From assembly GCA_019188255.1 (NCBI GenBank), contig JAETXT010000005.1, forward strand, positions 1,488,001 to 1,552,000: a stretch of DNA of 64,000 nt, written 5' to 3'. A program made the position numbers and the translations under genes. Positions 1-10,854 of this stretch are shown here, piece after piece. Source of the DNA: Verticillium longisporum. Taxonomy: Eukaryota > Ascomycota > Sordariomycetes > Glomerellales > Plectosphaerellaceae. The first letter of the stretch is position 1. Each line of letters opens with the position of its first letter. The notes beneath the pieces are model-generated. The model ran no database searches. It saw nothing but the letters and a program-made list of their open reading frames with translations, and had not been told where the DNA came from.

Positions 1-1145
1 CACTCCGAACACGAAGCTATTCCTACCGCACTTCAAACATGCCCTAGAGGCATTCCAAGATTGCTACCATTCCCTGCCTGCCAGCACCAGAGCCGACCTT
101 GAGCTCACCCTTATCGAAGCATCTCGGTTTCCAAATATGGCATGGAAACGCTTTATCGTTGGTCAAGCATAAATTGCTTCGCATGGTCTGGAGGAATGGT
201 ACTTATCTTATTGCATTGCACAATCACAAAGCCTGCTAAGCCGGATTGCCGGAAACATGGACCATGCCGCCAACAGCATTAGCGATTTCTTTCAAGGCCG
301 GGCTGGGAGTACTATGGATAAGAGAATGCGTTCAGGAATCGGCCAAGCGACCATCCAGCGCTCCTTGAACCGCATTCAGGTGGAAGACCTTTCTACCGCT
401 AAGAGATTGTTGTAAGGCTGGAGCCCTCTGGACCAGACCCCGTCCGCACTTGAGAAACTGGTATTCTTTCGCAAGCACATGATGCTTGGAAGGTTCCTGC
501 GGTTCCAAGGTGCGTTCAGAGAATCACTGATACATTTTGAGACTGCGCAGACAACAATGGGGCAGTGCAAAGACCTCATCTTCGATGAAGACCTCCGTGA
601 TCTCACCTACGATCACGCCGACACGCTTCGAGAACTTGACGACATTACGTCTGCCGAAAGGCTCCTTCGTGCCCAAATCAGGCCCCGAGACCAAAGCTCT
701 CTCTCGTCAGGCAGTTCACTTCTTGAGCTGTCACTAGCGGAAGTCTTGTTTGCTCAAAAACGCTTTCAAGAGGCAGATAAGCTTTACTTAGATATCCAGT
801 CCCGTCCTGGTCTCCTTAAGCTTGAGAAACTGCGTTTGCATATCACGATGGCAAAGATACGCCATATCAAGTCCGATAACGATAGTGCATTATGCTGTTG
901 GAGCGGAGCGTTAGAGGAACTTGGGAAGTTCCAGTTGACCAACGGCCGTACATCGCGAATAATCCTCACGTCCATTTACGACAACGCTGACTAGTCTTAG
1001 TCACGTCCGATTAGTGGACCAATATATGGAGCAGGTAGCATCTCTGGATGAAGCCGTAAAGCCTGGAGGTGTCAAGTGGTGGATTGCAGGCATGCGCCAT
1101 TGGGTAGAATATTTGCAGTCTCGGGGGTTTCGTAGTCGAGTGTAG
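1..1145 (+). pseudogene. Decayed TPR-type protein, C-terminal part (cut by left edge)
   Basis: One reading frame (starting at base 2) carries helical, TPR-like protein sequence from the left edge to 994, but it is broken by TAA at 170-172 and TAA at 413-415. The best piece, 479-994, is helix-rich with TPR-like spacing (FRESLIHFETAQ, FQEADKLYLDIQ). It ends at TAG 992-994. A one-base frame change just before that stop reopens sequence to TAG 1143-1145, including VKWWIAGMRHWVEYLQ, which resembles the end of fungal TPR/STAND proteins as I remember them. Both internal stops could come from CAA to TAA, the change expected from repeat-induced point mutation (inference). An intron is unlikely to explain the stops because no good donor/branch/acceptor set surrounds them. 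Family assignment (NB-ARC/NACHT-TPR type) is tentative because the N-terminal part lies outside the window. Confidence 0.6.
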
Positions 1146-2126
1146 TCCGATGTACCAAACGAGAGCGTCGTCTGCTTTTTCCTTGATCAACATCGAGCCA
1201 CGGTAGAGTTACATCTCAAAAAGCGAGCCCCTCTCCCCTCGGGTATGTCAACGGGTCACCAAACAATGACCATGCAGGCGATGAAGGCTGACAACGACGA
1301 ACTCAGTTCAACAAGCCGGTGCTGATGCAGGATATGTCCCGAGTCAGACAATACCAAAGCTCGTCAGCGTGCCCGTTTCCGACATTGTTTGTACACGGCG
1401 TGCAGAGAGGATTTTCCCACATCTTCTGCCGCTTGCCCTGCGATCTGGCTGACTACCGTGTCCTGAGCGACAGCCTCGCTCAACACGGCGCTGACGTGAC
1501 CAAGCAGAGAAGTCTTCATGGCGTAGTGATGGGCTTAAAGACGACGATTACGACCCCGAGGCACGAAGAAGAAGCAAAAGCTCCGCACACGCAACCCGCA
1601 ATGCTGCGTTCGTCTTGGTCCATCTGTGCATCGTCGGAGAGTTCACGTCGCCGTCCCACGACGCTGCAATGGCTGCGCTGTGTTGTTTCTCACGGCCGGA
1701 AAATTCGAGTACAGAAATCCGCAACATGGTCCGCGAGGCGTTGGGGTCGAACTTGATGGTGTCGTGTAAACAGAGGGTGGGCCAGGAGACGTAGGATTCT
1801 GGGTGGTCTGATTGAGCGACTCCCCCGAGAGCACTCAGGTAAGAGGATGTCGGTGCCCGTGCTCGCGAGCTCGCGGAGCATCTTGGCGTCCTTGGACCGC
1901 AGTCGATTCCGTCCATCTCTCATGTCGACAGCCAAATACGTCGGATTCGAACCCCCTGACCCGGTACATGAAGATGGCGAACGGGCTCCTCGGCGAATCC
2001 GCTATCCCCGAGCGGCGGGGAAATCTCTCTTGGAAACTGAACGAAACGAAATGCATCGTCCGATCTACGGCCGCTACCAAGCAGCTAGACGAATGGCCTT
2101 GAAAACACCACGCGCATTGCACAGCA

Positions 2127-2174
2127 AAATGGAGTTCGCCAAATGGAGTTGGCCAAATGGAGTTCGCCAAATGG
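2127..2174. repeat. 14-bp tandem repeat, about 3.4 copies
   Basis: The unit AAATGGAGTTCGCC repeats from 2127. The second copy has G for C at one position, and the array ends in a partial AAATGG. Confidence 0.85.
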
Positions 2175-2804
2175 CAGGTCGGACCCGACGAGGGGGCTGA
2201 CTCACTCACCGGGGACAGGGTCTCGCCAGGCTTTCTTTCCACTGAAGCTACTGAAGGCCACTGAAAGGGGGGGGATGGGAGGGCCTGAACCCAATCAACA
2301 ACCTCCGCAGCCCTACCACCACGAACCCACACGGCATCAAGTCGCGAACGGCATTGGGCGACCAACCTGCCTGCCGCTAGCCTCGTAGCCAAAATGCGCG
2401 CGCTGTCACGGCAAGCACGGGTGCCTTGTCCTGCAGCGCGTCGACTCATTGGCCGCCAAATGGCCCATCACCTGATGACGTCGAACAGCCTGTACATTGT
2501 ACTGCACGGAGGCTTGGAAGGGTAGCTCGATGGTGTTGGGTGGTGGCCTGATCCACACATCTGCCGCGAAACCGAGCCTGCCCGCCCACACGTGCCCGCC
2601 TACCACCTGCTTCCCGCTTCCTGCCACATGTTTCCTGCCTACTTACGATGAATGGGGACAGGAAGCGCCATGTACCGGCGGATGGCCATGGCAAGTGCAA
2701 GTGCAGTGCCAGTGCCAAGATGGGTAGCATGTGCAGGCAGGTACTTCCGACGCTTCCGACCATCGGTCGTCGATCGTTGATAAGATGGCAGTCCCTACCT
2801 ATTA

Positions 2805-2875
2805 CCTTGGGTAAGGTACCTTACCTACCTTACCTGAGAAGGTATACATAGGTACCTTAGGTAGGTAGGCTACCA
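2805..2875. repeat. GGTA/TACC-rich palindromic sequence
   Basis: This stretch is built from interleaved TACCTTA and GGTAAGG words. It includes a perfect 16-bp palindrome at 2810-2825 (GGTAAGGTACCTTACC), followed by GGTACCTTAGGTAGGTAGG. Such TACCTNAGGTA-type sequence is common between fungal genes. No function is implied. Confidence 0.7.
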
Positions 2876-3156
2876 GTGGCAGGTAGCAAGAAAGGCCTTC
2901 AACAGATCACGCGAGCCCGCCGTTTCGCTCTGCCTCGTGATCTGCCAAACTCAAAACCCCGTGGCCAGCCCGTCGACCTAGCCCCAAGACGAACCTTAAC
3001 CTAGCGAGTTGCCGTGCCCGAGATAGCTCACCGTCTTCGGCTGCGTTGTTTGTTTTTCGGATTTGGGAGCTGCTCTTGATCTTTCGAGACTTATCATCCA
3101 CATCTACGCGCCGCCCTCCTACCCCGCTAGACGAGTCCTCACAACCGATCGTCACA

Positions 3157-3540
3157 ATGGACGAGAGGAAGCAGAACCACCCAGGTACCGCTCACCCTCT
3201 CACGATCCCCGCATCATTTTCGCGCCGCCCACTCACATCTCCCACAGCCTCGTCCCTGTCCGCCTCCTCGCCCTCCTTCTCTTGGGCCAACGAGCGCCCC
3301 TCCAACACACCACAGATTACGACCTCGGACCTCGCCGTCTTCGGTGCTCTGCTGCTCCTGCAGTCGCTCACCTCGTACAGTCTCTTCGCCATCTACCGCG
3401 GCTACGAGGGCTGGGGCCAGACCAAGGGCGTCGACAGGGCCTGGATCGTCCTCGGCGGCGTGCAGTCTGTCGTCTCGGTCGTGCTCATTGGGAGCTTCTT
3501 CCGCCTTGTGTTTGCGCGCTGGAGGAACCGCATCGAGTAG
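3157..3540 (+). CDS. Small membrane protein, unknown family
   Basis: Open frame of 127 residues. I chose the ATG at 3157 because its context, CACAATGG, is good; the same frame is open upstream to 3046. The first third is rich in Ser, Thr and Pro. Two hydrophobic segments follow, near residues 55-75 (LAVFGALLLLQSL) and 90-112 (AWIVLGGVQSVVSVVLIGSF), separated by a polar loop containing YRGYEGWGQ. The protein ends in a basic tail. A 63-nt GT...AG segment at 3185-3247 with CTCAC near its 3' end could be an intron; its removal would keep frame and delete much of the Ser/Thr region. A T-rich stretch that looks like a 3' untranslated region follows the stop. I do not recognise the family. Confidence 0.6.
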   Translation: MDERKQNHPGTAHPLTIPASFSRRPLTSPTASSLSASSPSFSWANERPSNTPQITTSDLAVFGALLLLQSLTSYSLFAIYRGYEGWGQTKGVDRAWIVLGGVQSVVSVVLIGSFFRLVFARWRNRIE

Positions 3541-4464
3541 GGCTCGCGGCGACTCGCGACAAACACCACGAAGGAGCTCTGACTTTTTTATTCTTCTTTC
3601 TTCTCCTTTTTTTGTTTACGTACGTAACGGCGGCAGCGTCAATCTCACTTGGAGAGCATCCGGAGGCTAGACGGGAGGATTAATGTGTGGTGGAAGGAGG
3701 ATGAGGTTATGCTTTGGAGAGGCATGAGCGCTTGGTCTTTCTATTCTTGGTATACCCTTGTCTTTAGTCGCGATACTGGGTTCTATGCTGCAAGCTGATC
3801 ATGGGCAGCGATGGGTTGCTTTTTGGCGGGCACGTATCAACTTCGACCGTTCTTGATTGCCAAGTTATCGCTATACACCCTCGTCAAATATCCTCACTGG
3901 ATAATCTTTGTCAGACACCTTCTTCATGCCGGGCGCTTCGTCTTGCATGGCCTTCCCCGAAACCATACGGACATTCCATGATCGTGTACCAATGCGACAT
4001 ATTCTATGAAGAACACCTCTGCTGAGTATTATCGGTGCCCCAGAGGCGCCTGAGCCCGTCCTATCCATGTTTTTCCGCAACCGTAAGTCCTTGAACGAGC
4101 CTCGGACCTTCTGACTGCTGACAAGATAAGTGCCGTCTCGGGTTTTCTAGGCAACTCAATGGTGACTTTGAAGAGCATGATACCCATGAGTGCAGACAAC
4201 TATGTTTCGTGTTCGACTCCGATTCAGTACCTCGGTCGCTTCAGCGGTCCTCGCCGTCCATGTGGCGGCTCTTCACACCGCGTCGGAAGCAACGCTGTCG
4301 TAATACGGGCTACGAATCATGCCCAAAGGCTAGGATAGATAACGACTTACGAGAGCTCATAGGATGTCCGCACTGGGGCGCCGACAAAAGCCTGCTTGGG
4401 ACGAGAGATTTTGTCGCTAATGTCAGCAGAAACCATACCATCAGATGGATTATACGGCTGAGCT
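3541..4464. other. Gene-free stretch
   Basis: It begins with a T-rich stretch near 3583-3615, consistent with the 3' untranslated region of the small membrane protein. I looked here for a bZIP exon belonging to the downstream DUF3425 domain and found none that I could support. Confidence 0.4.
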
Positions 4465-5049
4465 GTGTGGCACAGGACCGGAAGCCTCAAACCGCCATGC
4501 CATCTTCGTCGACGGGCTGATGCCGAGAATCACATCGCTTTAGACATGGATACACCCTGGACCAGGACACGAACGTTGACGCGCGTCACGAGGATTCTCG
4601 TTTTCGACGACGGCTGGCTTGCCGACCACTCCCTCTCGCCGTACACAATGCGAGGGACGCGGACGTGGTCGCTGGACGCCATGCCCGCGAGCCTGCGGCC
4701 GACGGTGCTGCAGCTGGCGGTGGACCAGCACCCCTGGATTGACCTGTTCCCCTGCCCGCGGATGCGCGACGACTTCCTGCGGACGATACAAGTCCACGGC
4801 GAGAATGCTGTCGATGAGGACGAACTGTGTCGGGACTACGCGGATACAGCGGGAGCTAAGAAGGGGCTGGAGGATGGGGCGTCTGCCATTGTGTGGTCCG
4901 ATCCGTGGTCGCCTCATGGGTGGGAGCTTACGGCGGGCTTTGTGAAGAAGTGGCCGTGGTTTCTGCAAGGGTGTGTTGAGCTCCAGGCGGGCATGAATGC
5001 CTGGAGGACGCGCCGGGGACTCGAGAGACTGCGATTTCTGGGGTGCTGA
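4465..5049 (+). CDS. DUF3425 domain protein, no bZIP region found
   Basis: The open frame encodes 194 residues. From about residue 70 it matches the DUF3425 pattern known from fungal bZIP-type regulators: LRPTVLQLAV, HPWIDLFPCPRMRDDF, an acidic DEDELCRDY stretch, then IVWSDPWSPHGWE and FVKKWPWFLQGCVEL. The usual basic leucine zipper, normally several hundred bases upstream, was not found, and the frame closes at TGA 4459-4461. An internal ATG at 4546 is an alternative start. This may be the surviving 3' end of a damaged regulator gene, a gene with an unrecognised upstream exon, or a stand-alone DUF3425 protein. The domain itself is a firm call; the gene boundaries are not. Confidence 0.55.
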   Translation: MWHRTGSLKPPCHLRRRADAENHIALDMDTPWTRTRTLTRVTRILVFDDGWLADHSLSPYTMRGTRTWSLDAMPASLRPTVLQLAVDQHPWIDLFPCPRMRDDFLRTIQVHGENAVDEDELCRDYADTAGAKKGLEDGASAIVWSDPWSPHGWELTAGFVKKWPWFLQGCVELQAGMNAWRTRRGLERLRFLGC

Positions 5050-5588
5050 ATTAGTCGTGTCCGTTGGCCGATGTATTGGCTGTGGGTGCTTGCGAACGTC
5101 TCATCTTGATCTCACGCCAATGACATATTGACTGTCTGAATGAATGAAATAACAAGCAACGAGGTTCTCGATATTGTACCTCCAAGATGTTTTTCTTTGC
5201 CCTTAAGTGAAGTTCTCCGATAGCCTGCGGCGTCTATCTCGTTCGTAAAGTGGTCTAGTTCGTTATCATACCTTGCCTACCTTGCAAAGCGGAAAATTAC
5301 AAGCCAAAGCTGGCAGTTTCTCCGCCATTCTTGTACTTCTCAACATGATCTTTCGATTACACATGTCTCGTGGACGTGATAATCATCAAGCTGACAAGTT
5401 TTGCGCTTGCGTCTACGTCCAGAATAGATATATAACGTGGTTCTTAAAGCTCTATATCACAACGAGAACTTACCGCCGGCCGTAAGATGCCGAGCTGTAT
5501 CGGAATGCGTGCCCACGTCGCAGAGGCCCTTCTTTGATCTGCTGGAGGCTTTCCACAGCACCTTCTACGCTTCCCTTACTCGTGATAC
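5050..5588. other. Gene-free stretch
   Basis: AT-richer sequence downstream of the DUF3425 frame. No supportable gene, RNA or repeat seen. Confidence 0.4.
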
Positions 5589-6090
5589 CTACTGCATTTC
5601 CCGATACCTTGTCACAAGTGGCCAATGACTTGCTCCGGGTGTTTTTACCCAGAGAATTTGTAGTTGGTCTCCCCAGGATCCCTTTTGAAGAGGAACCCCT
5701 AGCGCCTTGGGTATTGGGATATCGTACTCAGCAAAGACCCCGTTGTTGTCGAAGGGCTTGATCTTGTTGGTCAGGACGCGCGACGGCGAGAATCAATGAC
5801 AGCATCATAGAGATCGCAATCGCCCATCCTAGACCTGGTCCAACCTTGCGTCCATGGGTGTCCGAGAGAGATACTGACGCCCGCACCCTCAGCTGCCTGG
5901 GAGAGAGGGAAGCCGCCTGCAAGCCACTGAACTGGGTCGGTCCAATAAGCGAAGCAAACGACGCGATCTCGACGCTGAGCACTGCGAAGTCGAGGGACGG
6001 GGAGTCGTATATGGACCAGATCCGCGTGAAGGCCTCGACTTTGCCTCAGAGGTCGGCGAGCAACTTCTCTGGGGTACCACTGATGCCTCA
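5589..6090 (-). pseudogene. Possible remnant of a membrane protein gene
   Basis: On the minus strand a frame from about 6060 to 5770 reads like coding sequence with one hydrophobic segment (GLGWAIAISMMLSLILAVA). It then continues after a one-base frame change near 5770 into about 60 open residues beginning LTNKIKPFDNNGVFAEY and ending at TAG 5589-5591. No intron fits the change because there is no room for one. I do not recognise the family. It could be a decayed gene or chance; confidence is low. Confidence 0.22.
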
Positions 6091-7057
6091 ATGATGAGAT
6101 GGAATCTCCTGTAACAGAAGAATGAGTGATGGGCAGAAGTGCAAACGACTAAACACACTTTTCTCCCGCGTCGCGAATGATGGCTTTTCATAACAGTCTA
6201 GCTAATTAGATCACCTGGAAAGAGGGCTTCAAATCGGTGTGTATCCCATAGCTCATGGGTGCGGGGAGTGTCAGGACGTGGACTATCAAGTCGTGGCGTC
6301 ATGGCACGAGCGGCGGCCACATGTGTGATGCCATCGACCACCTTCGAATTTCGGTATTGAGCAACAGTAGTTCCATAGACTGGCTCTCACAAACACAATG
6401 CTCGGTGTCTGAGATGATTTTAGTTGGTGGCAGGAAGACTGACTGCCTGCTCAAAAGAGGCCTGAGTCAAGGCCCCCAGCGACGAGTTCTCGCCATCAAT
6501 ATGCTTTGCCTTCGGAGGCCTTTTATGGTGAATTCTGTCTTGACAAATCCTGGCATTCTGACGTCCAGATGACCAAAGAAAGCCGAGCCAAAAAGACGGG
6601 TCCCAACCGCCTTGGCGCCGGCACCCGGACTCTCGGCACCGCGGCAGACGTCACCTTTCCAAGCTATCGTCTTGTCAATACAGTCCAATCCCCGGCGCTT
6701 CTCCAACCTAAACTGGGGCCGTAAAATGCTTGGCTGTTGCATCTTCACAGAACGGTGGGCCTCCGATGTCATTAGCCAAGACAACGCGCGGTCACTCGAC
6801 TCAAGGCCATTCAATCTTGTCAAGCTTGGTAGGGCAGGGAAGAAACCAGTATGGCGGAGAAGTTTAAAGGCTATGGTAACCCTCTGCTGGCCGTCATGGT
6901 GGCGCGTCTGAGCAGGTCCCAACCACTTATCTCGATACTACCGCGTGGCGTTCCCATAGCATCGGGTACGATTCGAATTTCGACATCGGGAATCGAATCT
7001 TTCCAGGCGTAGACTTGAACAGCAACAGAGCAAAAGCATCGATTCTTCGCGCTCGAG
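6091..7057. other. Gene-free stretch upstream of the transporter
   Basis: Overlapping short open frames on both strands, none with a recognisable domain. It presumably contains the promoter of the gene starting at 7058. Confidence 0.4.
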
Positions 7058-8488
7058 ATGATTCGCGGTGACGGTACGGAGAGGGATCCGGGGGCGCACG
7101 ATCGGGAAGATGCGAATGTGACAACAACTGGCTATGGAGAGACAGTCACACGGGATAGACTTGCCGCACGAGATCGCGACCAAGATACCCTGAATGGGCC
7201 AGCCAGCTCCGCCGATGCCGATCTCGAGAGCGGCAAGGACTCATCACGGAAAGCCGACCAGAAAGACCGCAAGCCATTTTTTAACCGTCCCAAAGAGCCT
7301 CTGTCATTCAGCGAACGCGCTATGCGCGTCACTTGGGCGTGGTTTCCTACAACAATGTCGACGGGCTCCCTGGCCTCTCTCATCAGCGTCCAGCCTTACA
7401 CCTTTGCCGGCTTGACGGCTATTGGCAAAATCTTCTTCATCACGACCCTTGCCCTCTTCATCTTCTTTACCGTTCTTATCGTCATTCGCTTCACTTTCAA
7501 GCCCCGAGCGCTGACCACATCGCTCCATCATCCCTCCGAGTCATTCTTCTTTGGGTCATTCTGGGTCTCGATTGCCCTCATCCTGAATGGAGCAACAGTT
7601 TACGGCGTCCCGGACTCAGGGCCATGGCTGGTATCGGCTCTGAGGGTGGTGTTCTGGATCTACATGGCGTGCGCTCTCATCGTAGCCGTATTTGAGTATC
7701 ACGTCATTTTCGAGGTTGAGAAGCTGGCACTCTCGGATGCCGTTCCAGCTTGGATCCTTCCCGCATACCCCTTTCTCATCTCTGGGACTCTGGCCGCGAA
7801 CATTGCCGAGACACAGGACCAAAACAGCGCCGTGCAAATCATCGTCGCAGGCATCATGGGCCAGGGCCTCGGCTGGATTCTCGCCATCTTCATCTACGTC
7901 GTCTATCTCACGCGCCTCATCGCAAACAATATGCCTCCACCATCGACTCGGCCAGGCATGTACGTTTCCGTCGGACCTGCGGCGTACACCTGCAGCGGAC
8001 TCGTCGGCCTTGGAAAGCAAGCGCAGAATGCCCTGCCCGACGGCTTCCTGGGTGTCACGAGCATTGACGTTGGCGACGTATGGCGGTCCTGTTCCGTCGC
8101 CGCGGCGCTGTTTGTCTGGCTTGTCGCCCTGTGGTTCGCCGCGCTCACATCCGTATCCGTTATTCGCGTTGTCCGTCGAATGAACTTTACATTGCAGTGG
8201 TGGGCATTTGTTTTCCCGAATGCTGGCCTCGCCATGGCGTCCATTCAGTTGGGCAATTCTCTCGAGAGCACTGGTCTCCGTGCATTTGGTTCGGCATTGA
8301 CTGTCGTGCTGGTTGCTCTTTGGCTGCTTTGCGCCTTTTGTCATATCAGAGCTCTGTGGAATCGGGACTTGCTTGCGGTAGGGAAGGACCTGGGCGTTGA
8401 GGAGGTTAACCGGAGGCATGATGAGAAGAAGCTTGCTGGAAGGTGGACTGAGGGCGAAGTCAGGCCACCGAGGTCAGAAGGCCCTTGA
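7058..8488 (+). CDS. Mae1/SLAC1-type (TDT family) anion or dicarboxylate transporter
   Basis: Single-exon frame of 476 residues, typical of fungal malic acid transporter/voltage-dependent anion channel proteins. Residues 1-80 are a polar, charged cytosolic tail. From about residue 85 there are some ten hydrophobic segments in the family order. The first follows the signature VTWAWFPTTMSTGSLASL, and later ones include WLVSALRVVFWIYMACALIVAV and IIVAGIMGQGLGWILAIFIY. The polar C-terminal tail ends around EEVNRRHDEKK. The family includes yeast malate permease Mae1 and sulfite pump Ssu1. The sequence alone does not fix the substrate. ATG at 7058 is the first in frame and gives a normal family length. 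Confidence 0.9.
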   Translation: MIRGDGTERDPGAHDREDANVTTTGYGETVTRDRLAARDRDQDTLNGPASSADADLESGKDSSRKADQKDRKPFFNRPKEPLSFSERAMRVTWAWFPTTMSTGSLASLISVQPYTFAGLTAIGKIFFITTLALFIFFTVLIVIRFTFKPRALTTSLHHPSESFFFGSFWVSIALILNGATVYGVPDSGPWLVSALRVVFWIYMACALIVAVFEYHVIFEVEKLALSDAVPAWILPAYPFLISGTLAANIAETQDQNSAVQIIVAGIMGQGLGWILAIFIYVVYLTRLIANNMPPPSTRPGMYVSVGPAAYTCSGLVGLGKQAQNALPDGFLGVTSIDVGDVWRSCSVAAALFVWLVALWFAALTSVSVIRVVRRMNFTLQWWAFVFPNAGLAMASIQLGNSLESTGLRAFGSALTVVLVALWLLCAFCHIRALWNRDLLAVGKDLGVEEVNRRHDEKKLAGRWTEGEVRPPRSEGP

Positions 8489-8958
8489 TTTTGTTATTCA
8501 TATCGGACGAAGTATCACTCAAAACAGATTGTTTTCAAACCCTGGCCGCCACGATTTTATATATATTCAAATCATGCCCAATCAAATCGGAGATGTCTAC
8601 GTGTCTCTCTATTCCAATTGGCCCCTTCTGGGGATTTGTGCAGGGGATGTATGCGTGCATGAAAGAGCCACGTTACCCAGTTGCCATCCGTCTGGATAAA
8701 TACTAATCACAAACTTGATATCTCAATGAAAGAGTTCCCCATAAGTATTGTCGTCGGATTTTAGATCGTTAATACACTCGCCCGGGCGGATCGCTCACTC
8801 TGCAATAGGAATCCAGCACGGAGGGTGGCTGACCTCTGACTCCATCCTCAATTTCTGTTTCTGAGTTACAGAACTCTCATACGGAACGAACCGGAGGTAG
8901 ACTTCCAATTTTCGTTCTACTGGCTAACAAAGCTATCTACTCTACCTTGCCATTCTAC
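8489..8958. other. Convergent spacer
   Basis: 470 bp between the 3' ends of the transporter and the PL4 lyase, AT-rich near 8520-8580. No gene seen. Confidence 0.5.
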
Positions 8959-10770
8959 CTACTCCCATTCGAGAATGATGCTGTCCCAAAGGAATCCCCT
9001 CCACTTAGTGTAACGCGTCACACTGAAGCTCACCTTGTTCACACCCTCAACCAGGACACCCGGTTCAACTCTGTATTGAATGAATCGCCACTCCCCAGAT
9101 GTCTTTCCGGAACGGTAAAGCGCCGGATCGCTAGTGAGGTTGTCCTTGCTCAAGGTACCGTAGTCCTGGCCATTCACATCGACGTTGAGCGCTCCGCTCT
9201 GAGAGTAACCGGCCAGAGACACACTCAGGATGGCTGTCTTGTCGGCCGCGATGTCCGCAGCCGAGACTTCAAACTCGATGGTCCATTTGCCAATGGCCGA
9301 CGAAGCGTAGTACCAGTCCGAAGTCTTGGACTTGCCAACGACGAACGTAAGGTTGGCAGGACTCTCCTCAGTGACGCCGTGCTGGTAGGGCAGGCCCCCG
9401 TTCTTGAAGCCGAGGGCCTTCTTGTCAAAGTCGCCGACTTGGAAAATTCGCTTTGCGCGGTCCGCCACGGTCCATTTCAGGCGACCGAGGTTGAGGGTCT
9501 TGTCCTTGGTTACGGTAATGCCAGACTTTGTAAAGTTGGTGTACACGTCGGCCAGTTTGTTACCATTCGAGTACGCAATGAGGCCATAAGAGCCAGTGCG
9601 TACGTCGTCAAAAGAGAAGCGACCCTTATCGTTGGTGTATGTCGTGTAGTAGTAGTTGGTACCTTGGATCGAGGGACGGATGGACGTGTCACTGTCACCG
9701 AGGAAAACGGCAGCCTTCGACGCGGGGCGGCCGTCGGACAGTAGCAGAGTACCCTCTATGCCGCCCCTCTTGCGGTAGGCGGAATTGTCAAGCCATTTGT
9801 AGGGGAAGTGCTTCAGTTCCTTGGCACGCTTCTTCTGGACATCTGGGATGCTTCCGTTGTTCTAACCCAGTCAAGTTGAGTTGAACGAGAGCAGTGTGTG
9901 GGACCACTCACCAGGTACCAAAGCCAGGGGCCCCAGACCTTGCCCACGGGCTGAGTTGTCTTTTGGCCGACACGGAAGTGCGATGTATCTTGCACGACGT
10001 TCAGCTGGACAGCATCGCCGGTCTTGCTCTCGCGATGCACGGTCAGTGTCTGGCTGAGATGGTCACTGTTGTAGTATTCGGTGGAAGGATGAATCCACCA
10101 AGAACCAACACGAGATCCGTAAACACCATAGAAGTCACGGTCTCTGACGGCGTTGGACCAGTCGTACTTGGTGATGTATGACCCGTCTGCAAGCTGCCAG
10201 GTCTCATCCTGAACGTTGGTCGACTTTGCATACAGATCGAAATCCGGCAGGGGCTCATCCTTGAGGTGAGTGCGGCCATGAGTGAAGTGTTCCGGCGCCA
10301 GCCGCCAGAGGGTTCGCAAAATGCTGATGTTTGGCAGGGCACGGTTGACAAAATACTGGTATGCGCCGGAGAGGTCGTCAAAGATGACCCAGTGGAGATC
10401 TCCAGCGGGCGCAGTGAAGCTGACGTCGATAAAGTGTGTACCGCGTGCAGCAATTGTCGCATTGGTGTAACGGAGATTCGACTCCCCGTCTGTTGACCGC
10501 CCCGTTAGCTCTGGCTTGGGCACTTGGTGGCCAAGAAGATAATCACATACCATAACCAGTGTAGTGGCCGACGGCGGAGCCGACAAGATCTGCTCCAGGT
10601 ACACCCTGCCAGAAAAGCTTTGTCGCGTAGACCGGACCTTGTGTAACATTCCAGAAATCGTTACCAATAATCCAAGTGCCGTCATTTAGGGACTCCAAGA
10701 ATGGACCCTTGGCTACAACGGCTGCCAGGGATCCGGCTAGCGCCCACAGGGAAAGCTTCGTAGTGTACAT
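8959..10770 (-). CDS. Rhamnogalacturonan lyase, polysaccharide lyase family 4, secreted
   Basis: Exons on the minus strand are 10770-10551, 10489-9912 and 9861-8959, with introns of 61 nt (GTATGT...CAG) and 50 nt (GTGAGT...TAG). The product is 566 residues. Residues 1-20 form a signal peptide (MYTTKLSLWALAGSLAAVVA). The N-terminal catalytic part contains GPVYATKLFW, DLHWVIFDDLSGAYQYFVN, WQLADGSYITKYDWSNAVRD and VGSWWIHPSTEYY. A middle fibronectin-III-like part includes GIEGTLLLSDGRPASKAAVF and GRFSFDDVRTGSYGLIAY. The C-terminal carbohydrate-binding-like domain ends FLWDSIILEWE. This three-domain order is that of fungal RglA-type lyases, which cleave the rhamnose-galacturonic acid backbone of pectin by beta-elimination. 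ATG 10770 was chosen over the in-frame ATG at 10791 because it begins a clean signal peptide. Confidence 0.9.
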
Positions 10771-10846
10771 CGTGATACAGAACTTAATCACTGCAATTGA
10801 GCCTGTCCGACACCTCTTGGGATGGTCTAGGAGCCAAGGCTTGATG

Positions 10847-10854
10847 CTTTATAC
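10847..10854 (-). promoter_or_regulatory. TATA-like box of the PL4 gene
   Basis: Minus strand GTATAAAG, about 77 bp upstream of the PL4 start codon. The position is plausible for a core promoter. Confidence 0.45.

Larger units (their letters stand above)
1146..3156. other. Gene-free stretch
   Basis: I see no supportable gene. It holds a 14-bp tandem repeat near 2127-2174 and a run of GGTA/TACC-rich sequence near 2805-2875. The many short open frames overlap each other on both strands and show no recognisable domain. Confidence 0.5.

Noticed and set aside
1940..1960. Minus-strand GGTTCGAATCC, a tRNA B-box-like sequence
   Set aside because: The flanking bases cannot form a T-arm stem, and no A box or acceptor stem is present at tRNA distance.
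6467..6922. 151-residue minus-strand open frame
   Set aside because: No recognisable motif, and it overlaps equal-sized plus-strand frames.
8947..9744. 265-residue plus-strand open frame
   Set aside because: It is the antisense shadow of PL4 exon 3, which has clear family homology.
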